Shown: positions 33,088 to 41,712, numbered from the stretch's first letter. The stretch: DNA of 64,000 nucleotides from Pseudolysinimonas_A sp947085045 (GCA_947085045.1 CAMTUU010000002.1:124001-188000); one strand, 5' to 3'. Program-made: numbers and translations. Notes: a model not told the origin generated them from the letters alone.

Positions 33088-34263
33088 CTAGAAGGAACGC
33101 AGGATGACCGCCGACCCCTGACCGCCGCCGCCGCAGATTCCCGCGGCGCCGAGCGACCCGGATCCGGCGGCGACGAGCTGCCGGGCGAGGGTGCCGACGA
33201 TGCGCGCGCCCGAGGCGCCGACCGGATGCCCGAGCGCGATGGCCCCGCCGTGCTGGTTGACTTTTCGCCCGTCGATGCCGAGCAGATCCACCGAACGCAC
33301 GGCGACCGCGGCGAACGCCTCGTTGATCTCGACCGCCGCGAGGTCGGCCGGGGTCGCTCCCCCACCGAGCCGGGCGAGCGCGGCGAGGATCGCGTTGGCC
33401 GGCTGGGCGTGCAGCCGGGTATCAGGTCCGGCGACCGCCGCGTGCGTCTCGATGCGGGCGAGCGGGGTGATGCCGCGCGCGGCCGCCGTCTCCTCGCTCA
33501 TGAGCACGAGCGCCGCGGCGCCGTCGGTGATCTGCGACGAGTTGCCCGCCGTGATCGAGCCGCCGGCCGAGAAGGCGCCGCGCAGCTCGGCCAGCGACTC
33601 GGGCGTGGTGTCGGCGCGGATGCCGTCATCATCCGTCACGATCGTCTCGCCCGCGCGGGACGTGAGCGTGTAGGGCGCGATCTCCTCCGCGAGGAACGCC
33701 GCTGACGCCGCCGCACGCTGGTGCGACCCCGCCGACCAGACATCCTGCGCCTCGCGGGTGACGTGGTGATCGGCGTTGCCGGCCTCGGTCGCCGCGCCCA
33801 TCGCGACGTGTTCGAACGAGTCGAGCAGTCCGTCGTGCTCGAGGGTGTCGAGCATCTCGATCGACCCGTACTTGTGGCCCCTCCGGGCGCGGATCGCGTG
33901 CGGGGCCCGCGTCATCGACTCCATCCCGGCCGCGACGACGATCGACTGCTCGCCCGCCTCGATGTTGCGCGCGGCGGCGATCACCGCCTCCATGCCGGAG
34001 AGGCAGACCGCGTTGATCGTCATCGCCGGAGCCGAGAGCGGGATGCCGGCGGCGAAGGCGGCCTGCCGGATCGGTCCCTGCCCCGTGGCGCCGGGCAGCA
34101 CCTGGCCGCCCCAGATGCGCTCCACTTCGGCGGGGTCGACATCCGCACGCCCGAGCGCGGCGACGATGGCGTGCGCCGCCAGGTCGGACGCCGGGATGTC
34201 GGCGAAGCGCCCGGTGAAGCGCGAAAACGGGGTGCGGGCATAGCCCGCGATGACGACACTCAT
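33088..34263 (-). CDS. pcaF: Acetyl-CoA acyltransferase, probable 3-oxoadipyl-CoA thiolase
   Basis: A 391-residue thiolase. The acyl-enzyme Cys is in INAVCLSGMEAVIAAARN (near residue 88), followed by VEINEAFAAVAV, GGAIALGHPVGASGARI with the catalytic His, and GICGGGGQGSAVILR with the second Cys-containing loop. The sequence is of the broad degradative type, and operon context with both CoA-transferase subunits (four-base overlap with pcaJ) makes 3-oxoadipyl-CoA cleavage to succinyl-CoA and acetyl-CoA the likely role. It could also act in acetoacetate or fatty-acid turnover. Confidence 0.8.
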   Translation of the reverse strand: MSVVIAGYARTPFSRFTGRFADIPASDLAAHAIVAALGRADVDPAEVERIWGGQVLPGATGQGPIRQAAFAAGIPLSAPAMTINAVCLSGMEAVIAAARNIEAGEQSIVVAAGMESMTRAPHAIRARRGHKYGSIEMLDTLEHDGLLDSFEHVAMGAATEAGNADHHVTREAQDVWSAGSHQRAAASAAFLAEEIAPYTLTSRAGETIVTDDDGIRADTTPESLAELRGAFSAGGSITAGNSSQITDGAAALVLMSEETAAARGITPLARIETHAAVAGPDTRLHAQPANAILAALARLGGGATPADLAAVEINEAFAAVAVRSVDLLGIDGRKVNQHGGAIALGHPVGASGARIVGTLARQLVAAGSGSLGAAGICGGGGQGSAVILRSF

Positions 34264-34913
34264 GCGCGTTCCTCCAGATCGACGGCGAACGGTGCGCCCG
34301 TGAGGGAACGCAGTTCGTCAACATCCTCTCCCGGCGCGACCTCGCGCAGCACGAGTCCGTCGGCGGTGACGTCGAACACGGCGCGGTCGCTGACGATCCG
34401 GTCGACGACGCCGACGCCGGTCAGCGGCAGGTCGCAGGCCGCGACGATCTTCGGGCTGCCGTCCTTCGCCACGTGCTCGGTGACGACGATGACGTGCGGG
34501 GTGCCGGCGACCAGATCCATCGCGCCGCCCATGCCCTTCACGAGCTTCCCGGGGATCGTCCAGTTGGCGAGGTCGCCGTGCTGCGAGACCTGTAGTGCGC
34601 CGAGGATGGCGGTCGCGACGTGGCCCCCACGGATCATCCCGAACGACGTCGCCGAGTCGAACACCGCGGCCCCGGGCAGCAGGGTCACGGTCTGTTTGCC
34701 GGCGTTGATGAGGTCGGGGTCCTCCTCGCCCTCGACCGGGAACGGACCCATTCCGAGGATGCCGTTCTCGCTCTGCAGCGTCACCTCGACACCGGCGGGG
34801 AGGTTGTTGGCGACCAGGGTCGGGATGCCGATTCCGAGGTTCACGTAGTCGCCGTCCCGCAGATCCCGGCCCGCGATCGCGGCCATCTCGTCGCGCGTCC
34901 ACATCTCAGGCAC
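34260..34913 (-). CDS. pcaJ: 3-oxoacid/3-oxoadipate CoA-transferase subunit B
   Basis: A 217-residue CoA-transferase beta subunit. DGDYVNLGIGIPTLVANNLP at the start and LQSENGILGMGPFP, whose Glu forms the acyl-CoA thioester, define it, as do GGAMDLVAGTPHVIVV and LTGVGVVDRIVSD. With subunit A, which overlaps its start by eight bases, it moves CoA from succinyl-CoA to 3-oxoadipate. The same fold also serves acetoacetate (ScoB); the adjacent thiolase and the PobA/LigM genes favour 3-oxoadipate. Confidence 0.85.
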   Translation of the reverse strand: MPEMWTRDEMAAIAGRDLRDGDYVNLGIGIPTLVANNLPAGVEVTLQSENGILGMGPFPVEGEEDPDLINAGKQTVTLLPGAAVFDSATSFGMIRGGHVATAILGALQVSQHGDLANWTIPGKLVKGMGGAMDLVAGTPHVIVVTEHVAKDGSPKIVAACDLPLTGVGVVDRIVSDRAVFDVTADGLVLREVAPGEDVDELRSLTGAPFAVDLEERA

Positions 34914-35610
34914 CTTCCTTCGGGCGGGTCGTCCGCTGCTCGATCTCCTTGGTGAGATCCTCCGCCAGGACGAGACGCTGCACGTAGATGCCGGGCGTCA
35001 TGATGTCATCGGGCTCGATCGCATCCACGATCTCCTCGGTCTCGGCCAGCGTGACCTTGCCGGCCGTGGCGACGAGCGGATTGAAGTTGCGCGAGGTCAG
35101 CCGGTAGCGCAGGTTGCCGAACCGGTCGGCCCACCGGGCGCGCACGAGGGCGACGTCGGCGACGATTCCGCGCTCGAGCAGATAGCGGCGCCCGTCGAAT
35201 TCCATCTCGGGCTTGCCCTCGGCGATCGGCGTACCGACTCCCGTGGCCGTGTAGAAGCCCGGGATGCCGGCGCCGCCCGCGCGCAACCGCTCGGCGAGCG
35301 TGCCCTGCGGGGCGAACTCGACCTCGAGCTCACCCGAAAGGTACCGCTCGGCGAACAGCTTGTTCTCGCCGACGTAGGACGCGATGACCTTGGCGACCTG
35401 CCGGTTCTCGAGCAGCAGTCCGAGGCCCTTCCCGTCGACGCCCATGTTGTTCGACACGATCGTGAGGTTCCGCGCCCCGGTATCGCGCAACGCGCGGATG
35501 AGGTTCGTCGGGTTGCCGCTCAGGCCGAAGCCGCCGACGGCGATCGTCATGCCGTCGTGCACGACGCCGGCGAGCGCCTCGGCCGCCGAGGGCCAGATCT
35601 TCCCTGCCAT
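34906..35610 (-). CDS. pcaI: 3-oxoacid/3-oxoadipate CoA-transferase subunit A
   Basis: A 234-residue CoA-transferase alpha subunit. VVHDGMTIAVGGFGLSGNP is the CoA-binding glycine-rich block, and LTIVSNNMGVDGKGLGLLLE, ELEVEFAPQGTLAERLRAGG and GIPGFYTATGVGT follow in family order. The start is ATG 35610 with a GGAGCGGC Shine-Dalgarno; the frame extends upstream into antisense of the regulator. It is the first gene of pcaI-pcaJ-thiolase, 129 bases from a divergent IclR gene that is the likely regulator. Confidence 0.87.
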   Translation of the reverse strand: MAGKIWPSAAEALAGVVHDGMTIAVGGFGLSGNPTNLIRALRDTGARNLTIVSNNMGVDGKGLGLLLENRQVAKVIASYVGENKLFAERYLSGELEVEFAPQGTLAERLRAGGAGIPGFYTATGVGTPIAEGKPEMEFDGRRYLLERGIVADVALVRARWADRFGNLRYRLTSRNFNPLVATAGKVTLAETEEIVDAIEPDDIMTPGIYVQRLVLAEDLTKEIEQRTTRPKEGA

Positions 35611-35739
35611 GCCGCTCCTTCGTGTCCACGCCCGACTGTCCACATCGTGGCTGGTCGTCAGCCTAGGCATGGCAGGATGATCTGTCGAAGAACGGTCGGG
35701 ATGTGGCCATCCATCGGTCGGCGCGTCCATAATGTGGGC

Positions 35740-36504
35740 ATGGCTCCGGTGCAAGGGACGCAGGTGATCGGCCGTGCGGCTGCCGTGCTGCGGGCCGTGA
35801 GCGCCTCGATGCCGCGCGGGCTCGGCACCTCGGCGGTCGCGACGACGACGGGACTCTCGCGCCCGACCGCCCACCGCCTGCTCTCGTCGCTCGCCGCCGA
35901 GGGTTTCCTCGACCATGACGCGCTCTCCGGCTGCTGGGTGCCCGGGCCCGAGTTGTACCTCCTCGGCTCGGTCGCCGCCGAGCGCTACGACATCACCGCT
36001 CTCGCCCGGCCGGTCGTGCGCTCGCTCGCCGAGGCGACGGGCGAGAGTGCCTTCCTCTCCGCCCGGCGCGGCGACGAGACGGTCTGCCTGCTGCGCGAGG
36101 ACGGGGCGTTCCCGATTCGCTCGCACGTGCTCTACGAAGGGATCCGGTTCCCGCTCGGCGTCGCGTCGGCCGGGCTCGCGATCCTCGCCTTCCTGCCCGA
36201 GGCGACCGTCGAGCGCCACCTTGCGGAGGCCGACCTCGGTGAGTACGGCGACTCCCATGCGCCCCGGCGGCTGCGGACCCGCCTCGCCGAGACGCGCGCC
36301 GCCGGATGGGCGCTCAACCCCGGGCTGCTCGTCGAAGGCAGCTGGGGCATGGGGGCGGCGGTGTTCGACGCGTCGGGTCAGCCCGCCTGGGCGTTGAGCC
36401 TCACCGGGATCGAGGCCCGGTTCTCGACGAACCGGCGACCCGAGCTCGGGCGGCTGCTGCTCGAGCACGCCCATCGGCTCACCCAGGCGCTGCGCGGGCG
36501 CTGA
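35740..36504 (+). CDS. IclR family regulator, PcaR-like by position
   Basis: A 254-residue IclR protein: helix-turn-helix about 6-60 (VIGRAAAVLRAVSAS, TTGLSRPTAHRLLSSLAAEG), effector domain from about 75 with SAFLSARRGDETVCLLREDG and IRFPLGVASAGLAILAF. Divergent from pcaI-pcaJ-thiolase, it probably senses 3-oxoadipate or protocatechuate. The ATG at 35740 lies six bases after CATAAT (35728-35733), so the message should start at the initiation codon. The stretch 35611-35739 is rich in ATGTGG/CCACAT fragments that could be operator halves, but no clean palindrome stands out. Confidence 0.85.
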   Translation: MAPVQGTQVIGRAAAVLRAVSASMPRGLGTSAVATTTGLSRPTAHRLLSSLAAEGFLDHDALSGCWVPGPELYLLGSVAAERYDITALARPVVRSLAEATGESAFLSARRGDETVCLLREDGAFPIRSHVLYEGIRFPLGVASAGLAILAFLPEATVERHLAEADLGEYGDSHAPRRLRTRLAETRAAGWALNPGLLVEGSWGMGAAVFDASGQPAWALSLTGIEARFSTNRRPELGRLLLEHAHRLTQALRGR

Positions 36505-36559
36505 CGCCGCCGGATCGGCAAATTCTCTGCGTCGCGGCCCTTTCCCGGCCCGAATCCCC

Positions 36560-36806
36560 TAGACTGGGGCTAGCGATCGGCGTCTGCCTTTGGCGTATGA
36601 CTGGCCTCCCACCCGGGATGGCCGCCGATCAAGGGATTCCTCCCCATTCCGTTTCCCCGGGAAACCAGCGCCGCACCTCACCCGTGCGGCCCCTTCGCTT
36701 CTCAGGCCCCCGCTTCACCGCGAATCGCCTGAGGAATCCAGCCGCTTCGGCTGGAACCCCGCGTCAGTTCGACGCGGTTTATCGCAGTAGAGAGAAGAAC
36801 AACACC
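36560..36806 (+). promoter_or_regulatory. Structured 5' leader of the cold-shock gene
   Basis: TAGACT (36560-36565) is a likely -10, giving a leader of roughly 235 bases. Within it are six consecutive stem-loops: 36603-36623 (one bulge), 36651-36665 (GTTTCC/GGAAAC), 36670-36690 (GCCGCAC/GTGCGGC), 36701-36733 (CTCAGGC/GCCTGAG), 36737-36755 (TCCAGCCG/CGGCTGGA) and 36759-36777 (CCGCGTC/GACGCGG). The RBS (AGAGAGAAG) follows the last stem. The gap 36505-36806 holds no other gene. Cold-shock mRNAs commonly carry long temperature-responsive leaders. Confidence 0.65.
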
Positions 36807-37010
36807 ATGGCAACTGGAACCGTCAAGTGGTTCAACGCCGACAAGGGCTTTGGCTTCATCGCCCCGGACGACGGCACCCCGGACGTGTTCGCGCACTTCA
36901 GCGCGATCGCGGGCACGGGTCGTCGCGACCTCAATGAGGGCGAGAAGGTCCAGTACGACGTCACGCAGGGCCCGAAGGGCCCGCAGGCGTCGAACATCCA
37001 GCAGGGCTAG
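36807..37010 (+). CDS. cspA: Cold-shock protein, CspA family
   Basis: A 67-residue cold-shock domain protein. GTVKWFNADKGFGFIAPDDG contains RNP1 (KGFGFI), DVFAHFSAI is RNP2, and the rest (GEKVQYDVTQGPKGPQASNI) completes the five-stranded barrel. It binds single-stranded RNA and DNA and melts structures at low temperature. The length is standard for actinobacterial CspA. Expression is probably controlled through the long stem-loop leader and ended by the hairpin at 37039. Confidence 0.97.
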   Translation: MATGTVKWFNADKGFGFIAPDDGTPDVFAHFSAIAGTGRRDLNEGEKVQYDVTQGPKGPQASNIQQG

Positions 37011-37038
37011 TCGTCGCCGACAGCACCTGCCTACCGTC

Positions 37039-37070
37039 GAACCCCGTCCACTCCGGTGGGCGGGGTTCTT
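37039..37070. terminator. Terminator of cspA
   Basis: GAACCCCGTCCAC (37039-37051), loop TCCG, GTGGGCGGGGTTC (37056-37068): a 13-bp stem with a single G-T pair, then TT. It lies between cspA and the convergent GH130 gene, only five bases from the latter's stop. Confidence 0.88.
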
Positions 37071-37073
37071 CCA

Positions 37074-38537
37074 TTACCCGGCAACCGGGCGCATCGCCTC
37101 GAACATGTCGGCGAGCGGAACCGAGGCAACCCGGACGCGGCTGTCGCCGATCCCGTAGGGCACCCACAGCATCCCGTCGTGCACGATGCCCCCGCAGGTG
37201 TAGACGACGTTCGGCACATATCCGTCGCGCTGCGGCGGGTCCGGCGCGAGCATCGGCACCTCGAGCCGCGCGAGCACCCGCGTCGGATCGTCGAGGTCGA
37301 GCAGGATCGCGCCGATGCAGTAACGCCGCATCGGCCCGACACCGTGGGTGAGCACCAGCCAGCCGCGATCGGTCTCGATCGGCGAGCCGCAGTTGCCGCT
37401 CTGCACGACCTCCCAGAGCAGGCTCGGCGCATACACCGGGGCTTCGTCGACCCAGGCCAGCCCGTCCCGCGACGAGGCCAGCGAGATCGTCTCGCCGCCA
37501 CTGCGGGTGAGAGCGAGCAGCCGCCCGCCGATGCGACGGGGGAAGAACGCCATCCCCTTGGTGAGCGCCGGTGCCCCGATCAGCCGGTGTATCGAGAACT
37601 CCCGGAAGTCGTTCGTCACGACGAGCCGCGAGCGGATGGAGCGTCCGTCGTAGGCGGTGTAGCTGCCCCGGTACTCCTGCCTCCCGTCGTCGTCGGTGAA
37701 CGCGACGAAGCGCGCATCCTCCATCCCGTGCCGCTCCTCGTCGGTCGCGGGCAGCAGCACCCGTCCGCTGAGCGCGCTGTCCGGGGCGAACGCGGCGTCG
37801 TAGGCGGAGCGCCCGACCGCGCGCACCTTCTCGACCCGATCACGCGATTCGTAGTGGCTGAAGTACTCGCCGGGAAGGCGGCGGATGACCCGGTCGATGT
37901 CCGACGCCCGGGCGACCTCCGGCAGCTGCTGGAGCACCGCGCGGGCGATGTCGGTGAGTTCCCCGTCGTGCTCGAGCGCCGCGCGCAGGTGATCCCGTGC
38001 CCAGGCCCCCTCGCTGATGACGGCTCGGGTGAGCGGCAGGGCGCGGTCCTCGAATCGCCACTCCCGGCCGGGGCCGACGATGGCGGTGACGAACGAGATC
38101 GCCGAGACGTGGCCGTCGCCGATCGACCGCAGCGACAGGAGCACCCGTAGCCCGCCCGTCGGCACGCCTGCCTGATCGGGCGCGAGCACGACGCTGGGGT
38201 TGCACAGCGCCGCCCCCTCGACGGCGTACTCGGCGGTGAAGGTCGCCCCGAGCACGAACGCGAGGACCGGATCCAACTCAGCCGATCCGGCGCGGACTTT
38301 CGCAGCGTTGTCGCGCACCGTCGGGTCGAGGCCGGGATGCCGCGCGGCGAAGTCGCGGTCGAGCAACGCGGCGGTGGTGTCGATCTCTTCCCGAGGAGCG
38401 GCGAGCACGCGCGCGATGACCCGCTCGCTGCGGGACGCGGCCCCCGGCGTGCTCTCGCCGGGGAGGAAGAGCTCGGCGACCACCCGGGCAGGGTCGGGGC
38501 GGAGCTCCGCACCGGCATCGCGGACGTCGAGGGTCAC
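37074..38537 (-). CDS. Glycoside hydrolase family 130 protein (mannoside phosphorylase type)
   Basis: A 487-residue protein. The C-terminal 300 residues form a five-bladed propeller with GMEDARFVAFTDDDGRQEYR, SRLVVTNDFREFSIHRLIG and CGGIVHDGMLWVPYGIGDSR, typical of GH130 enzymes, which phosphorolyse or hydrolyse beta-mannosides. The N-terminal 180 residues are the helical extension found in the longer subfamily. GTG 38537 overlaps the preceding gene by GTGA. It is the last gene of a three-gene unit with a glycosyltransferase and a toroid protein, suggesting turnover of a beta-mannoside that the neighbours build or modify; the substrate is inferred. Confidence 0.8.
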   Translation of the reverse strand: MTLDVRDAGAELRPDPARVVAELFLPGESTPGAASRSERVIARVLAAPREEIDTTAALLDRDFAARHPGLDPTVRDNAAKVRAGSAELDPVLAFVLGATFTAEYAVEGAALCNPSVVLAPDQAGVPTGGLRVLLSLRSIGDGHVSAISFVTAIVGPGREWRFEDRALPLTRAVISEGAWARDHLRAALEHDGELTDIARAVLQQLPEVARASDIDRVIRRLPGEYFSHYESRDRVEKVRAVGRSAYDAAFAPDSALSGRVLLPATDEERHGMEDARFVAFTDDDGRQEYRGSYTAYDGRSIRSRLVVTNDFREFSIHRLIGAPALTKGMAFFPRRIGGRLLALTRSGGETISLASSRDGLAWVDEAPVYAPSLLWEVVQSGNCGSPIETDRGWLVLTHGVGPMRRYCIGAILLDLDDPTRVLARLEVPMLAPDPPQRDGYVPNVVYTCGGIVHDGMLWVPYGIGDSRVRVASVPLADMFEAMRPVAG

Positions 38538-39568
38538 GCGAGTCCGAGCCGGCGGGCGTGCTGCAGGGTGCTGAGGGCGGCGAGCGTCGACTCGGCGCCG
38601 CGGTTGCCGTTGCGCCCGCCCGGCTCGAGCCCGTCGTAACCGGCGCCCGTCACCGGGTCGTACATCGGCACCCCGGAATCGTTGTCGCCGAGGAACCATC
38701 CCCAGGCGGAGGCGACGCCCTCCCGCCAGATCGGGTCGGCTGTCTCCTCGAACGCGCGCGCACACGCGTCGGCGAGCGCCGCCGCCTCGATCGCCTGCTG
38801 ATCCCAGAGCGGCCCGACGTCGGCGGGGCCCCGGCCGGCGGAACCGGTGAGCGAGAGCCGGCCCGACCCGTCGCGCTCGAGAGCGAGCAGGAAGGTCAGC
38901 AGCCCGAGGCCGTGATCGACGAGATCCCGGCGTCCGAGCGCCGAGCCTCCGGCGATCAGCGCTTCGCACAGAGTCGCGTTGGCGTAACGCAGCCGCGCTT
39001 CCGGCCAGGCCCAGGTGCCGCTCGGCGCGAGCGGGATGACGGCGATCGCCGTGCGGAGCAGCTCGCGGGCCCGGTCGGCGTCGGGTCGCGCCCGGAGCAC
39101 CTCCGCGGCGCCGAGGACCGCGAACGACGAGGCCCGCACATCCGCGGACCGCCGCGTACCAGCGCGCAGGAACGCGTACATCGCCCGGGTGCGGTGGAAC
39201 GGCAGCACCGAATGGGCGGCGGCGACCCCGAGGGCTCCGACCGCTCGGCCCCACCAGTCCCCCATCGTGGCCTCGTCGGTCCAATGGCCGTCGGCATCCA
39301 TGCGGTTGTGCACGTGGCCGTCGGGGGTGACCGCGGCCTCGAGGAAACCGAGGTAGGTCTCGGCGAGCGCGGCGAGCTCCGGCGTCTGGTCCGGTTCGCG
39401 CACGACGACGGTCAGCGCGCGCGCGACGTCGTCGACGCAGTAACCGTGCTCGAGCCGCGGGGCGTCCTGGAGGGCGTGCTCGAACACGCCGATTCCGGTC
39501 GACATCCGCACGAGGTGGCGGTACGACGGCGCGACGGCAGGGGCGAGGGCCGAGCTGAGCGCGCTCAC
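38534..39568 (-). CDS. Alpha/alpha-toroid glycosidase-like protein of unknown activity
   Basis: A 344-residue protein of repeated helix pairs. GVFEHALQDAPRLEHGYCVD, HNRMDADGHWTDEATMGDWW, LRYANATLCEALIAGG and LWDQQAIEAAALADAC recall six-hairpin glycosidases, and homologues are usually annotated only as glycosyltransferase- or glycosidase-related. Conserved acidic and aromatic residues (DEATMGDWWGR) could form an active site. Start codon GTG at 39568 overlaps the glycosyltransferase stop. The tight coupling to GT4 and GH130 genes predicts action on the same glycan. No catalytic mechanism can be assigned from sequence. Confidence 0.7.
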   Translation of the reverse strand: MSALSSALAPAVAPSYRHLVRMSTGIGVFEHALQDAPRLEHGYCVDDVARALTVVVREPDQTPELAALAETYLGFLEAAVTPDGHVHNRMDADGHWTDEATMGDWWGRAVGALGVAAAHSVLPFHRTRAMYAFLRAGTRRSADVRASSFAVLGAAEVLRARPDADRARELLRTAIAVIPLAPSGTWAWPEARLRYANATLCEALIAGGSALGRRDLVDHGLGLLTFLLALERDGSGRLSLTGSAGRGPADVGPLWDQQAIEAAALADACARAFEETADPIWREGVASAWGWFLGDNDSGVPMYDPVTGAGYDGLEPGGRNGNRGAESTLAALSTLQHARRLGLA

Positions 39569-40698
39569 GCGGCCGCCGCTCGCAGCAGGTCCGCCCCGAG
39601 CAGACGGTACTGCGCGCCGACCTCGGCCCAGGTGGTCTCGTGCGATTCCTCGGCTCCGGCCGCCCGCATCCCGACGACCAGATCGCGGCGCCCGAGGATC
39701 GCGGAGAGCGCCGCGGCGATCTGGGCCGGGCTCTCGTGATCGACGAGCAGACCCGCGCCCCCGCTCAGCAGCTCGACGGCATGCGGGAAGCGGGTCGCGA
39801 CGACGGGCTTGCCAGCGGCGATGGCCTCGACCAGGACTCCGGATGTCGTCTGCTCGCGCGAGTCGTAAGGCAGCAGCACGACGTCGGAAGCCGCGACGAG
39901 GGCCGCGAGCTGCTGCGTGTCGCGGTAGCGGTCGTCGAGCACGATGTCGCCCTCGAGCCGCAGGTCGCGGGCGAGTTCGGTGAGCGAGTCGCGGTATCGT
40001 TCGCCGTGCTCGAGGAGCACCTTGGGATGCGTCTGGCCGGCGACCAGGTAGCGCGGCCGGGGATGCGGCGCGGCCCGCTCAGCGAGGGCGCGGATGCCCC
40101 ACTCGATCCCTTTGCCGGGTCCGATGAGGCCCCAGGTGAGGACTGTCGGTCGGCCCCCGGGGGCCGGATCGGGTAGGACGGTCCACGGCGTCACGCCGTG
40201 CGGGATGACCCGGACCTTCGAGGCATCCACCGCGTACCGCCGTGCGAGCAACTCCGCGCCCGCGTGCGTCATCACGACGACGGCGGAGGCCAGTCCGACG
40301 ATGCGTTCGAGCAGCCAGCGCTGGTGCGCCGTGGGCGACTCGCGCACGGTGTGCAGGACGACGACACACGGGGCCTGGATGCGGGCCAGCACGTCGAGGA
40401 TCTCGTCGCCGTCCGGGCCGCCGTAGATCCCGTACTCGTGCTGCACGATGGCGATGTCGCAGGCATCGAGCGATCGGGCGGCCCCGACACGGCTCTCGAG
40501 ACGGCCCGGGCGCAGGTCGCCGATGACGCGGGTTCGACGACCGGGGATTGCCGGCCCGGCCGGGACGCGGTCGTCGACCCGCACCACACGGGAGTCGGCG
40601 TCGCTCGCAGCCGGGACGGCCGAGGCGAGCGCCTCGGTGAAGGTCGCGAGCCCGCACCGGGTGGGCGGATAGGTGCTGAGGAATCCGAAGGTGGTCAC
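39565..40698 (-). CDS. Glycosyltransferase family 4
   Basis: A 377-residue GT-B glycosyltransferase. The N-terminal acceptor domain contains TTFGFLSTYPPTRCGLATFT and IAIVQHEYGIYGGPDGDEI. The C-terminal nucleotide-sugar domain contains VLTWGLIGPGKGIEWGIRAL and VLLPYDSREQTTSGVLVEAI, with the conserved Glu of GT4. It would transfer a sugar, plausibly mannose given the GH130 partner, to an unknown acceptor. GTG 40698 was chosen as the start of recognisable similarity; the open frame further upstream is Arg-rich antisense sequence. First gene of the unit. Confidence 0.82.
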   Translation of the reverse strand: MTTFGFLSTYPPTRCGLATFTEALASAVPAASDADSRVVRVDDRVPAGPAIPGRRTRVIGDLRPGRLESRVGAARSLDACDIAIVQHEYGIYGGPDGDEILDVLARIQAPCVVVLHTVRESPTAHQRWLLERIVGLASAVVVMTHAGAELLARRYAVDASKVRVIPHGVTPWTVLPDPAPGGRPTVLTWGLIGPGKGIEWGIRALAERAAPHPRPRYLVAGQTHPKVLLEHGERYRDSLTELARDLRLEGDIVLDDRYRDTQQLAALVAASDVVLLPYDSREQTTSGVLVEAIAAGKPVVATRFPHAVELLSGGAGLLVDHESPAQIAAALSAILGRRDLVVGMRAAGAEESHETTWAEVGAQYRLLGADLLRAAAA

Positions 40699-40917
40699 GT
40701 GGCGTCCGATCCTGACCCGCCACGCAGGGACGCGATCGGCGGTCGTTCCCGAGACGTCTGCCGGTCGGCACCTCCCGCGGGACCCCGCCATCGCGATCCG
40801 GTGGCCCCCGTGTTTCCTGACTCCCGGCGACCTTGCGCCCACCTTACGCCCCGTATCTGCGAAACCGCCCGGCCGCCAGCCCCCGGCGGCGGCGGGGCCG
40901 GGGTGCGATGATTCAGC

Positions 40918-41712
40918 GTGCGACGCGACGTGATGGTGGAACTCGACCTCGAGTCCGACGGGCCCGCGCGCCTCGTCCTGGCCATCGGCGTCGCCGGCGG
41001 CTACGACGTCGAGGAGCGCTTCGGGGCCTCCCAGTCCGGCGCGCCGCTGCCGGTCACGGTGCTCGACGACATCCACGGGGGTCGCCTCCACGTGCTGGAG
41101 GTCGCCGCCGGACCCGTCCATGTCGAGTACACCGCCGCCGTCACGGGGTTCGCAGCCGCGGCCGATCTCGACCCGATGCAGGAGATCCGCTACCTGCGGC
41201 CCAGCCGCTACTGCGAGTCCGACATCCTGCGGCCGATCGCGGTCGCCGAGTTCTCCGGATTGCGCGGTGCCGAACTGCTCGCCGCCGTGTCGAGCTGGGT
41301 GGGCACCCGCATCGCCTATGTGCCCGGCTCGAGCCTGCCGACCGACGGAGCCGTGCGCACCCTGCTCTCCCGCCGGGGGGTGTGCCGCGACTTCGCGCAC
41401 CTCGTCGTCGCGTTCCTCCGGGCGCTCGACGTGCCGGCGCGCGTCGTCGGCGTGTACGCCCCCGGGCTCTCACCGATGGACTTCCACGCCGTCGCCGAGG
41501 CCGCGATCGAGGGGGTTTGGCACGTGGTCGACGCGACGACCCTCGCCCCGCGGCAGAGCCTGGTGCGCATCGCCACCGGCCGGGATGCCGCCGACATCGC
41601 GTTCCTGTCGGCTCGCGGCGACCGGCCGGTGCGGATCGCCGATCTGCAGGTGCGCGCCGTCGTCGAGGAGTTCCCCCGCGACGACACGCTCGCGCCGGCC
41701 GAGCTGCAGTGA
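40918..41712 (+). CDS. Transglutaminase-like cysteine protease-fold protein
   Basis: A 264-residue protein with an N-terminal beta domain (about 1-90) and a transglutaminase core. The triad is visible: Cys in SRRGVCRDFAHLVVAFLRAL, His in SPMDFHAVAEA and Asp in WHVVDATTLAPRQ. Such proteins often lie near genes for circularly permuted ATP-grasp or alpha-E proteins; here it stands alone, so peptidase, amidase or crosslinking roles remain open. The GTG at 40918 is preceded by GATGAT at five bases. The 219 bases to the divergent glycosyltransferase hold nothing I recognise. Confidence 0.83.
   Translation: MRRDVMVELDLESDGPARLVLAIGVAGGYDVEERFGASQSGAPLPVTVLDDIHGGRLHVLEVAAGPVHVEYTAAVTGFAAAADLDPMQEIRYLRPSRYCESDILRPIAVAEFSGLRGAELLAAVSSWVGTRIAYVPGSSLPTDGAVRTLLSRRGVCRDFAHLVVAFLRALDVPARVVGVYAPGLSPMDFHAVAEAAIEGVWHVVDATTLAPRQSLVRIATGRDAADIAFLSARGDRPVRIADLQVRAVVEEFPRDDTLAPAELQ

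Noticed and set aside
38538..39284. Extension of the GH130 frame upstream into the toroid gene
   Set aside because: The extra residues are a shifted reading of the neighbouring gene; GTG 38537 gives the standard GTGA coupling.
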